From: AC-56 sp963702195
Lineage (GTDB): Bacteria > Actinomycetota > Thermoleophilia > Solirubrobacterales > 70-9
Reading direction: 5' to 3'
Length of the DNA stretch: 64,000 bases
Assembly: GCA_963702195.1 (NCBI GenBank)
Contig: OY969725.1
Coordinates: 124,001-188,000 of the forward strand
Shown here: positions 1-6,369 of the stretch, in pieces
Layout of the letters: each line of letters starts with the position of its first letter
Numbering within the stretch: the stretch's first letter is position 1
Made by a program: the position numbers and the translations under genes
Notes under the pieces: generated by a model
The model's database searches: none
Seen by the model: only the letters and a program-made list of their open reading frames with translations
Told to the model about the DNA's origin: nothing

Positions 1-98
1 CGGTGGACGGTGAGGTGGTGCGAAGGGCCGATTGGGTGACCGTGCCGCTGGCCGACCGGCAGGCGGTGGAGGTCGTGAGGGCGGTGCAGGGTGGCTGA
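1..98 (+). CDS. thiS: ThiS sulfur carrier protein, C-terminal part (cut by window start)
   Basis: The frame beginning at base 3 runs without a stop to TGA at 96-98 and ends in the dipeptide Gly-Gly. The tail (DGEVV, WVTVPL, VEVVRAVQGG) is the usual C-terminus of ThiS, the ubiquitin-fold protein whose terminal Gly is made into a thiocarboxylate that donates sulfur for the thiamin thiazole ring. Its stop overlaps the GTG start of thiG by 8 bases, as expected for a coupled thi operon. Only about 31 residues are visible; the start lies outside the window. Confidence 0.85.
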   Translation, partial: VDGEVVRRADWVTVPLADRQAVEVVRAVQGG

Positions 99-903
99 TC
101 AGCAGGTGGCACGCGAGGCCGCGCAGGCCGAGGACGCGCGATTCGAGCTCGGCGGACGGACGTGGGGCTCGCGACTGATCGTCGGCACGGGCGGGTTCCG
201 GTCGCTGGAGTCGATGGAGCAGGCCCTGGTCGCGTCCGGCGCCGAGATCGTCACGGTGGCGCTCCGCCGCGTGGACCCGACCGCAAAGGGGTCGGCCCTC
301 GAGCTCATCGATCGGCTACAGAAGTTCGCCCTGCCCAACACCGCCGGCTGCTACACGGCGCGGGACGCCGTGCGCACCGCGAGGCTCGCGCGGGAGGCGT
401 TCGAGACCGATTGGATCAAGCTGGAGGTGATCGGGGACGACCGGACGCTGTTCCCGGACGCGGTGGAGCTGATCCAGGCCGCCGAGACCCTGGTCGACGA
501 GGGCTTCACCGTGCTCCCGTACACGAACGACGATCCGATCCTGGCCCGCCGGCTCGAGCACGTCGGCTGCGCCGCTGTGATGCCGCTCGGCTCCCCGATC
601 GGATCGGGCAGGGGGATCGCGAACCCAGCCAACATCCAGATCGTCGTCGAGCAGGCATCCGTTCCCGTGGTCCTCGACGCAGGCATCGGTACCGCCTCGG
701 ACGCTGCTTTAGCGATGGAGCTTGGCTGCGACGGCGTGCTGCTCTCGAGCTCCGTTGCCCGGGCGAAGGACCCGGAGCGGATGGCCAGCGCGATGCGAGC
801 GGCAGTCGAGGCCGGCTATGCGGCGCGCCGCGCTGGTCGCATCGCGCGCAGGTTCCACGCCGAGGCGTCGACGCCGGACGAGGGTCTGCCGGAACTGGGC
901 TAG
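91..903 (+). CDS. thiG: Thiazole synthase ThiG
   Basis: 270 residues, normal for the family. ThiG is a TIM-barrel enzyme that condenses 1-deoxy-xylulose 5-phosphate, dehydroglycine and ThiS thiocarboxylate into the thiazole of thiamin. The Schiff-base lysine sits in WIKLEVIGD (K110), and the phosphate-binding segments (GSPIGSG, VLDAGIGTASD, NTAGCYTA) are intact. It starts at GTG 91 inside the thiS end. The C-terminus past about residue 250 is a short charged tail. Its stop shares a CTAG palindrome with the stop of the opposing gene at 900. Confidence 0.95.
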   Translation: MADQQVAREAAQAEDARFELGGRTWGSRLIVGTGGFRSLESMEQALVASGAEIVTVALRRVDPTAKGSALELIDRLQKFALPNTAGCYTARDAVRTARLAREAFETDWIKLEVIGDDRTLFPDAVELIQAAETLVDEGFTVLPYTNDDPILARRLEHVGCAAVMPLGSPIGSGRGIANPANIQIVVEQASVPVVLDAGIGTASDAALAMELGCDGVLLSSSVARAKDPERMASAMRAAVEAGYAARRAGRIARRFHAEASTPDEGLPELG

Positions 904-1481
904 GAGCGCCGGCGCCTGGCGACCTGGCGGTCGGTCCACTCGCCAACCGTTCCGAAGGCCCATGCCGTGCGATGCGCGGCACGGCCCACGGGCGAGTCGT
1001 CGAGCGGCTCGATCGCCGCATCCGGAGTCGCCGCCAGCGCCACCGCTGCCTTGCGGACCGCGCTCACCTGCCGGCGCATCCGGCGCTCCCACGAGCCGCA
1101 GAACTCCGCCAGGGTCGTGTCGCCGCGACGCTCGCTGACGGCCGCCAGATACGCCAGCAGGGTGGTCACGTGCTCGAGGTCGTCGACCGCCAGGCGCAGC
1201 GCCTGGTTTCGCTCCAGGAAGCGGTCGAAGACCGCGCCGCGGATCACCCCGAGGTTCGCCCCGCCTCCCTGGGCGGCGACGTCTCCGTACAGGTCGTGGC
1301 GGGCGGTCAGCGGCCCCAGCTCGTCGAGGAGCTTCCCCAGCGACTCCGTCGCCTTGTCGAGCGGCTCCCGGGCGTCCGTCCCGTCGACGGCGAGGGCCAT
1401 GCGGCCGAGGCGCTTGGCGGCCTGGCGGCCGGTGACGTAGAGCTCGCGGTAGCCGCGATTCTCGGCGGGATGGAGCGGCAC
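900..1481 (-). CDS. Conserved-looking helical protein of unknown function, downstream of ligD
   Basis: 193 residues, ATG start at 1481, 32 bases after the ligD stop on the same strand, so the two are probably cotranscribed. I do not recognise a family. The sequence is rich in Ala, Arg, Leu and Glu and predicts as mostly alpha-helical, with no signal peptide or membrane segment. Codon positions look coding (G/C at third positions) and the gene fills the gap exactly to thiG, overlapping its stop by 3 bases. A role connected with DNA ends is possible only by association with ligD. Confidence 0.65.
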   Translation of the reverse strand: MPLHPAENRGYRELYVTGRQAAKRLGRMALAVDGTDAREPLDKATESLGKLLDELGPLTARHDLYGDVAAQGGGANLGVIRGAVFDRFLERNQALRLAVDDLEHVTTLLAYLAAVSERRGDTTLAEFCGSWERRMRRQVSAVRKAAVALAATPDAAIEPLDDSPVGRAAHRTAWAFGTVGEWTDRQVARRRRS

Positions 1482-1513
1482 CGGCGAACCGTAGTGAAAC
1501 TTGGGCTACGGCA

Positions 1514-3001
1514 TCAGGCGGGCGGCGGCTCCGGGCGCTCGAAGACGACGTCCTCGGGGGGCTTGTCGTCGCGCAGTCCCTTGTAGACCGGGGCACGGAG
1601 CGTTCGCGCGGCGGTCCACTCGCGGAACTCGACCTGGGCGACCAGCTTCGGCTCGACGAAGACGGCTTCGCGCGGCGGCTGGCGGCCGGTGAAGGGGCTC
1701 CGCTTGGTGCGCAGCGGCTCGAGCAGGCCCGCGAGGCGGTCCAGCTCCGCATCGGTGAACCCGGTCCCGACGCGCCCCGCGTACTTGAGGTGGCGCTCGC
1801 CGTCCTCCTGCTCCCAGTAGCCGACCAGCAGGGCGCCGAGCGTGCTCCCGCGGCGGCCCTGTCCCGGCAGCCAGCCTCCGATGACGAGCTCCTGGCCGGT
1901 CAGGTTCTTGACCTTCAGCCACGCGCGGGTGCGGCGGCCCGGCAGGTAGCGGCTGTCGAGGCGCTTGGCGACTAGCCCCTCCAGCTCCCGCTGCCTGGTG
2001 AGCTCGAGCAGGCCCTTGCCGTCGCCGCGGTGATAGCTCGGCGCCTGCCAGTTCGCCGCGTCGAGGCCGAGGCGCTCGAGGCGCTCCCGGCGCTCCGTGT
2101 ACGGGAGGTCCATGAGAGTGCGGCCGTCCAGGTAGAGGACGTCGAAGATCAGGTAGGTGACCGGGCAATCGGCCATGCGACGGCGGACCGCGGACTCGGA
2201 GGAGAGGTTCATGCGGCTCTGCAGGAGCTCGAAGCTGGGCCTACCGGCTTCGTCGAAGGCGACGACCTCGCCGTCGAGGACCGCGTCCGTGGAGCCGAGC
2301 TCGGCGGCGAGTGCGCGGAGCTCCGGGTAGGTGGGCGTGATGTCGCGCAGCGTCCGGCTTTCGAGGCGCAGGGTGCCCGCCTCGCAATAGGCGATCGCTC
2401 TGATCCCGTCCCACTTGATCTCGTAGGCCCAGCTGTCGTCGTCACGGGGGAGGTCTGTGGAGAGCACGGCCGCCATCGGCTTGATCCGCTCGGGCATCGG
2501 CTCGCGGTCCGGATCCGCGGGCGGATCCATCCGGTGGATCATCCAGTTCTTGCCGTTGGTCTGGAAGAGCGCGTACTTGCCCTTCATGCGCTCGCCGGCG
2601 AAGGTCGCGATCACCTCGTCGTCGCGGAACTTCTCCGCGTCGTAGGTCCCGCGATCCCAGATGCGCATCTTTCCGGCGCCGTACTCACCCTTCGGGATGT
2701 CGCCCTGGAACTCCAGATACTCGAGCGGGTGGTCCTCGGTGTGGACCGCCAGCCGGTTCTGCTTCGGGTCCTGCGGGACGCCCTTCGGGAGCGCGAAGGA
2801 GACGAGCGTCCCGTCGCGCTCGAGGCGCAGGTCCCAGTGGAGCCGGCGCGCATGGTGCTCCTGCACCACGAAGCGGGGCGCCTTGGGCTTGCCGCGCTTG
2901 ACCGTCTTGCCGCGTTTCTTTCGCTTCGCGGCGGGCGGCTCCGGCGTCTGGTCGAACGAGCGCTTCCTCTCGTATTCGGCGAGCTTCTTGCGTTGCGCCA
3001 T
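1514..3001 (-). CDS. ligD: ATP-dependent DNA ligase LigD, phosphoesterase-ligase form without polymerase domain
   Basis: 495 residues. A basic N-terminus leads into a 3'-phosphoesterase (PE) domain (about 42-160). Its metal and substrate residues H49, H55, D57, R59, H91 and Y95 keep exactly the spacing of the Pseudomonas LigD PE site. The adenylyltransferase domain follows, with the catalytic lysine in YEIKWDGIR (K196), then an OB-fold domain. The primase-polymerase module found in many LigD proteins is absent. Known role of the family: sealing and end-cleaning in Ku-dependent non-homologous end joining. No ku gene is in the window. The leader contains an 11-bp inverted repeat ending a few bases before the ATG. 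Confidence 0.93.
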   Translation of the reverse strand: MAQRKKLAEYERKRSFDQTPEPPAAKRKKRGKTVKRGKPKAPRFVVQEHHARRLHWDLRLERDGTLVSFALPKGVPQDPKQNRLAVHTEDHPLEYLEFQGDIPKGEYGAGKMRIWDRGTYDAEKFRDDEVIATFAGERMKGKYALFQTNGKNWMIHRMDPPADPDREPMPERIKPMAAVLSTDLPRDDDSWAYEIKWDGIRAIAYCEAGTLRLESRTLRDITPTYPELRALAAELGSTDAVLDGEVVAFDEAGRPSFELLQSRMNLSSESAVRRRMADCPVTYLIFDVLYLDGRTLMDLPYTERRERLERLGLDAANWQAPSYHRGDGKGLLELTRQRELEGLVAKRLDSRYLPGRRTRAWLKVKNLTGQELVIGGWLPGQGRRGSTLGALLVGYWEQEDGERHLKYAGRVGTGFTDAELDRLAGLLEPLRTKRSPFTGRQPPREAVFVEPKLVAQVEFREWTAARTLRAPVYKGLRDDKPPEDVVFERPEPPPA

Positions 3002-3006
3002 GCCGA

Positions 3007-3049
3007 GCCCATGGTAGGCGCGAGGGTGTCTCCGGCTTCTACCATGGGC
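3007..3049. repeat. 11-bp perfect inverted repeat between ligD and tRNA-Lys
   Basis: GCCCATGGTAG at 3007-3017 and CTACCATGGGC at 3039-3049, spacer 21 bases. It begins 6 bases from the ligD start codon and ends 2 bases before the tRNA 5' end. In a ligD transcript it would form a hairpin directly upstream of the AUG, where no clear Shine-Dalgarno is visible. It could be a DNA operator, a leader hairpin, or a junction of the tRNA/HNH block. Confidence 0.6.
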
Positions 3050-3051
3050 GA

Positions 3052-3125
3052 GCCCCCGTAGCTCAATTGCTTAGAGCAGCGCCCTTTTAAGGCGATGGTT
3101 GCGGGTTGGAGTCCCGCCGGGGGCA
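3052..3125 (+). tRNA. tRNA-Lys (anticodon TTT) with swapped 19-56 elbow pair
   Basis: A cloverleaf can be drawn: acceptor 3052-3058 with 3118-3124 (7 of 7 pairs), D stem 3061-3064 with 3074-3077, anticodon stem 3079-3083 with 3091-3095 (the outer pair 27-43 is G-A), anticodon TTT at 3086-3088, T stem 3101-3105 with 3113-3117, discriminator A at 3125, no encoded CCA. Oddity: position 19 (base 3070) is C instead of G, and position 56 (base 3108) is G instead of C, so the nearly universal G19-C56 tertiary pair becomes C19-G56. G18 and T55 are kept. The opposite strand carries the end of the HNH gene. Functional status is likely but not certain because of the swap and the G-A pair. Confidence 0.8.
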
Positions 3126-4028
3126 CTCTTCTTCGCCGCTCGCTTCGTCCCCATTCGCGCGCCCGAGAGTGCGGCGGCGATGGCAATTGCCGCACCGGAT
3201 CTCGCAATTCGAAATCTCGCTTTGGAGCGCTGCCAGGCTGCAGCCGCGACGGGCCAGACCGATCACATTCCCGCGCTTCTCACCTATGTGATCGAACTCC
3301 AACACCGTGAGCCGCGCTTCTCCGCAATCGACACATCGGGATCGGCTCAGCAGATCGCGGAGGTAGGCCATCTTGCGGCGTTCGCCACGTGTGAGGGTTG
3401 GGTCTCGTTCGAGACCGCTGGTCTTGAGTCGCCAGGAACGTCCGCGTATGGCGGTCCGTATTCGATGACAGTTGACGCACACGACTTCGCAATTGGCGAT
3501 CTCGCTCTTGATGTGCTGGAGCGAGATGCCGTCCGCGCTGAGCACGCTCACGTTTGCCCGCTTTACCCCGACGTGATCGAACTCCAAGATCAAAGGGTCC
3601 GTCACGCCGCAATCACAACAGGGATGGCTGGTCAGATGGTCCTCAATGAACGCACGAGCCTCTCGCCGGCGCCGTCGACGCGCATCATGAGTTTGGTCGC
3701 GATGGAGCTCGCCGCGGGCCTTGAAGTAGGCTCGGTAACAGTCGCGGCACCACCATTGGCGCCCCTTGGGGTGGCGGCTGAAGCTAGTGAGAGGAAGCTC
3801 CCGGTTGCACTTTCCGCACCGCCGGTGACCCAGCTCCAGCTGTTCGATGATCGCGGGCGGTTTGGTCGTACGGGTTGCCCCCGGCGACGCGGTCGGCGAA
3901 ATGTCCCGGACCCAAACACTCACGGAGGAGAGCGCAGCCCCAACCTCGGTTGCGATTTTCCGAAGCGACCAGCCCTGCTGACGTAGCTCTCTGGCCCTTG
4001 CGCGTTCAGAGTCGCGGCGCGCCGCCAT
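3087..4028 (-). CDS. Double-HNH nuclease-like protein with N-terminal HTH and zinc ribbon, ending inside the tRNA antisense strand
   Basis: 313 residues. A helix-turn-helix (about 10-42) is followed by a zinc ribbon (C71, C74, C94, C97) and two tandem HNH-like modules. Module 1 has C137/C140, D151-H152 and C184/C187-H188; module 2 has C232/C235, D246-H247 and C279/C282-H283. The modules match each other (LEFDH, EI-NCE, NCHR-RT). HNH modules of this type occur in phage and mobile-element nucleases; the duplicated layout is unusual. The last 12 residues (302-313) and the stop are read from the antisense strand of the tRNA. One line (3181-3240) is about 58% G+C by hand count against about 78% in ligD (2041-2100), which suggests a foreign origin. 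Substrate unknown. Confidence 0.75.
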   Translation of the reverse strand: MAARRDSERARARELRQQGWSLRKIATEVGAALSSVSVWVRDISPTASPGATRTTKPPAIIEQLELGHRRCGKCNRELPLTSFSRHPKGRQWWCRDCYRAYFKARGELHRDQTHDARRRRRREARAFIEDHLTSHPCCDCGVTDPLILEFDHVGVKRANVSVLSADGISLQHIKSEIANCEVVCVNCHRIRTAIRGRSWRLKTSGLERDPTLTRGERRKMAYLRDLLSRSRCVDCGEARLTVLEFDHIGEKRGNVIGLARRGCSLAALQSEISNCEIRCGNCHRRRTLGRANGDEASGEEECPRRDSNPQPSP

Positions 4029-4083
4029 ATGGGAACGTATGTTCGCAGCCGCGGTCGACGGAATCCCCGGAGGGCGGCTCGGA

Positions 4084-4509
4084 TCAGCCGTGCGGCTTGC
4101 GGCGCGGGTGCTGGATTGCCTTCGGACAGACGCCGTAGACGAGCGACACCGTGTAGCCCTTCGCCACCTTGGTGCCCGGGGGCGGCGACTGGTTGAGGAT
4201 CTTCTGGCAGTGGCCGTTGAAGTGCGGGTTGCCGACCGTGCCGGTGAAGTGCGGGGCCGTCTGCTCGAGCCCGGCCCGCTCCACGGCGCGCACCGCGGCG
4301 CCGAAGCGCTCGCCGACGAGATCGGGAACTCGCACCTCCGGCACGCGCGCGGGACGGCTGGCCTGAGTGCTCTCGCCCGTCTGGGCGTCGGCGTGGGTGG
4401 GTGAGGAGCCGGACGATCCGCCGCCGCAGCCGGCTACCGACAGGATCGCCGTCACTCCAACGATCGCGAGCCCCACCCGTCCAGCCTGACCCTCATGCCA
4501 AAAGTCCAT
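4084..4509 (-). CDS. PASTA-domain lipoprotein
   Basis: 141 residues from the ATG at 4509, chosen because GAGGAGG lies 7 bases upstream; a longer frame to 4536 has no such site. A signal peptide ends in the lipobox SVAGC with lipidated C28, followed by a Gly/Ser/Thr linker and one PASTA domain (about 56-125) with the typical VPDLVG start and SPPPGTKV turn. PASTA domains bind muropeptides or act as wall-associated modules; a free-standing lipidated copy is likely an envelope protein, function unknown. Two extra Cys within and after the PASTA domain could form a disulfide. Divergent from the CGNR gene across about 35 bases. Confidence 0.8.
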   Translation of the reverse strand: MDFWHEGQAGRVGLAIVGVTAILSVAGCGGGSSGSSPTHADAQTGESTQASRPARVPEVRVPDLVGERFGAAVRAVERAGLEQTAPHFTGTVGNPHFNGHCQKILNQSPPPGTKVAKGYTVSLVYGVCPKAIQHPRRKPHG

Positions 4510-4543
4510 CCGCGCCTCCTCTATTCTCACCAGCAAACACTAT

Positions 4544-5149
4544 ATGACCAGTGAGTACCATGCCCAGAGCACCCAACCCGGGGGACGTCAGCAGGCCCCG
4601 GGCGAGCTCGCGCTGATTCAGGCCTTCGTCAACTCCCACTACGACATCGAGGTGAAGGGCGGGGGCGAGCTCCTTGCCAGCCCCGCGATGCTCCGCGACT
4701 GGCTCGCGGCGCGCGGCCTGATCGACCGCCGCGAGCGGCTGAACGGCCGCGATGTAGATCGCGCCGTGGCGGTGCGCGAGGGCATGCGCGCCCTCGCGTT
4801 CGCCAACAACGGCGAGGCGCTGGACCCGGGCGCGATCGATGCCATGCGCCGCGCATCGGTGGGGGCGCGAACCGAGATCCGTCTCGAGCCTGACGCTCCG
4901 CGCTTCGTCGCCGACTCCACCGGGGGCATCGACGCGGCGCTGGGATCGCTGCTCGCGATCACCGCCCGAGCGATGATCGACGGCTCGTGGGCGCGCTTCA
5001 AGGCCTGCCCGGGACGGGACTGCGGCTGGGCGTTCTACGACCGTTCGCGCAACCAGAGCAGCCACTGGTGCTCGATGAAGGTCTGCGGGGACCGCGAGAA
5101 GGCCCGCGTCTACTACCGGCGGAGGACCCGCGACGAGACGAGCCGTTGA
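4544..5149 (+). CDS. CGNR zinc-finger / ABATE-domain putative transcription regulator
   Basis: 201 residues. The N-terminal ABATE-like region (about 24-140, with AFVNSHYD, LLASPAMLRDWL) precedes a C-terminal zinc finger with C155, C160, C176 and C181. The signature is WCSM-x2-CGDR where the family name-giving motif is CGNR, so Asn is replaced by Asp. Proteins of this family are predicted stress-linked DNA-binding regulators. ATG at 4544 has no clear Shine-Dalgarno; the sequence just before it (ACTATATG) is AT-rich, so the transcript may be leaderless or nearly so. Ends 10 bases before the opposing phzF-like gene. Confidence 0.85.
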   Translation: MTSEYHAQSTQPGGRQQAPGELALIQAFVNSHYDIEVKGGGELLASPAMLRDWLAARGLIDRRERLNGRDVDRAVAVREGMRALAFANNGEALDPGAIDAMRRASVGARTEIRLEPDAPRFVADSTGGIDAALGSLLAITARAMIDGSWARFKACPGRDCGWAFYDRSRNQSSHWCSMKVCGDREKARVYYRRRTRDETSR

Positions 5150-5159
5150 GCACGGCGGC

Positions 5160-5834
5160 TCACGGCGAGTAGTCGGTGACCTCGGCCAGCCCGACCCGGC
5201 CCGCGAGCTCGACCATCCCGTCGTCGAGCGGCCCCGTCACGATGCGGGAGCCCTTTCCCTGACGGATGTCGAGCGGGCGCCCCAGCCGGGCGGTGAGGGC
5301 AACCGCGGCGGCCCCGGTCGCCTCGTCCTCGGGGATCCCGAACGGCTCCGCGAACACGCGCTCGCGCAGTACCCCGGCTTCCTCGTCGATCCACGCCCAC
5401 ATTCCCACCTCGACATCGCTTCGCGGCGAACCGTCGAGCGCCTCGACCTCCTCGGGCGAGCCGAGCTCGACGAACTCGAAGTCCGGCGCCCATTCGGGGC
5501 GCCCCGCCGCATAGGTCCATTCGCCGTCGCTGCGGACGGGCACCTCGCCCGCGGGTGGATGCACCGCCGGAACGCCGCCCCGTTCCCGCTGAAGCAACCA
5601 CGCCGTGCCGACCACCGGATGCCCGGCGAACGGGATCTCGACGGCGGGGGTGAAGATCCGGATCACGCCGCCCTCGGCGTCGTCGACGAACACGGTCTCG
5701 CTGAACCCGAGATCCGCCGCCACCGCCTGGCGGTCATCCTCAGCCACCGATTCGCCGTCCAGGAAGACCCCGAGCGGATTGCCGCCGGTTCCGTCATCCC
5801 CGACGAACACTCTCAGGACGTGCAACTTGGCCAC
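5160..5834 (-). CDS. PhzF-family isomerase-like protein
   Basis: 224 residues, shorter than the usual 260-300. PhzF-fold hallmarks: GNPLGVF, the catalytic Glu in FSETVFV (E46), PFAGHPVVGTAWLL, and the second-half motif EDEATGAAA followed by RQGKGS. Family members catalyse proton shifts or epimerisation of small substrates (PhzF itself acts on trans-2,3-dihydro-3-hydroxyanthranilate); no phenazine genes are near, so the substrate here is unknown. Monocistronic, convergent with the CGNR gene. Confidence 0.88.
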   Translation of the reverse strand: MAKLHVLRVFVGDDGTGGNPLGVFLDGESVAEDDRQAVAADLGFSETVFVDDAEGGVIRIFTPAVEIPFAGHPVVGTAWLLQRERGGVPAVHPPAGEVPVRSDGEWTYAAGRPEWAPDFEFVELGSPEEVEALDGSPRSDVEVGMWAWIDEEAGVLRERVFAEPFGIPEDEATGAAAVALTARLGRPLDIRQGKGSRIVTGPLDDGMVELAGRVGLAEVTDYSP

Positions 5835-5920
5835 CCCTGGGGTTCTACCGGAACAGGTCCGCCGGGTCCGCGTGCCGACGCTGGGTTTCGATCGCTCGGT
5901 CAGCGGCTACAGGGAGCTTC

Positions 5921-6340
5921 ATGAGCGCCTTCAGTCGAGGCCTTCAGGCGTCGGTGCGCAACAACTACACGGCGTACGGCTACTCGGTGATGATCACCGC
6001 CTCGTTCGGCGTGCTCGCGATCGAGGAGACGGCCAGGACCGCCTTCATCTTCGTGTTCCTCGCCGGAGCGATCGCGGCATTCGTGGCCATCGAGCTCATC
6101 GTCTCGAGGGGCTTCGAGCGTGCGCCCCGAGGCGAGCCCATCGAGGTCGAGGCCCTTGGGGCGGCGTTCAGCCTCGGTTCGGTGGCAACCGCCGTGGGAG
6201 GGGCGGCGCTGGCAACGGTGATCCTGAGCGGCTGGGCAGCGTGGCTACTCGGCGGGTTCGCCGCCAGCGGCATCTACGTGCTCATGTCGGGCCTGGAGAT
6301 CGCAGTGGCCGAGAAGCTTCGGGAGAAGCTGGATAGCTGA
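5921..6340 (+). CDS. Small four-helix membrane protein, unknown
   Basis: 139 residues with hydrophobic stretches near 20-36, 40-62, 80-105 and 108-127, consistent with four membrane helices and a short cytoplasmic tail. AGGGAG lies just upstream of the ATG. I recognise no family. Convergent with purH (30 bases between stops). Confidence 0.65.
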   Translation: MSAFSRGLQASVRNNYTAYGYSVMITASFGVLAIEETARTAFIFVFLAGAIAAFVAIELIVSRGFERAPRGEPIEVEALGAAFSLGSVATAVGGAALATVILSGWAAWLLGGFAASGIYVLMSGLEIAVAEKLREKLDS

Positions 6341-6369
6341 CGGCGCCCGCGGCCAACCGGGGAGGGGGT

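Noticed and set aside
2030..3061. Long open frame on the plus strand over ligD
   Set aside because: Antisense shadow of a GC-rich gene; the composition is His/Val/Arg-rich and the ligD frame has all catalytic motifs. The same holds for the long antisense frames over purH, purL, dnaK, clpB and the sulfatases.
3087..3125. C-terminal peptide CPRRDSNPQPSP of the HNH protein as a functional motif
   Set aside because: It is simply the antisense translation of the tRNA; similar peptides appear wherever frames run into tRNA genes.
4160..4200. Direct repeat of the tRNA 3' end as an attachment site beyond the HNH gene
   Set aside because: The G-rich stretch near 4175 shares only short runs with the tRNA 3' end; no credible att duplication.
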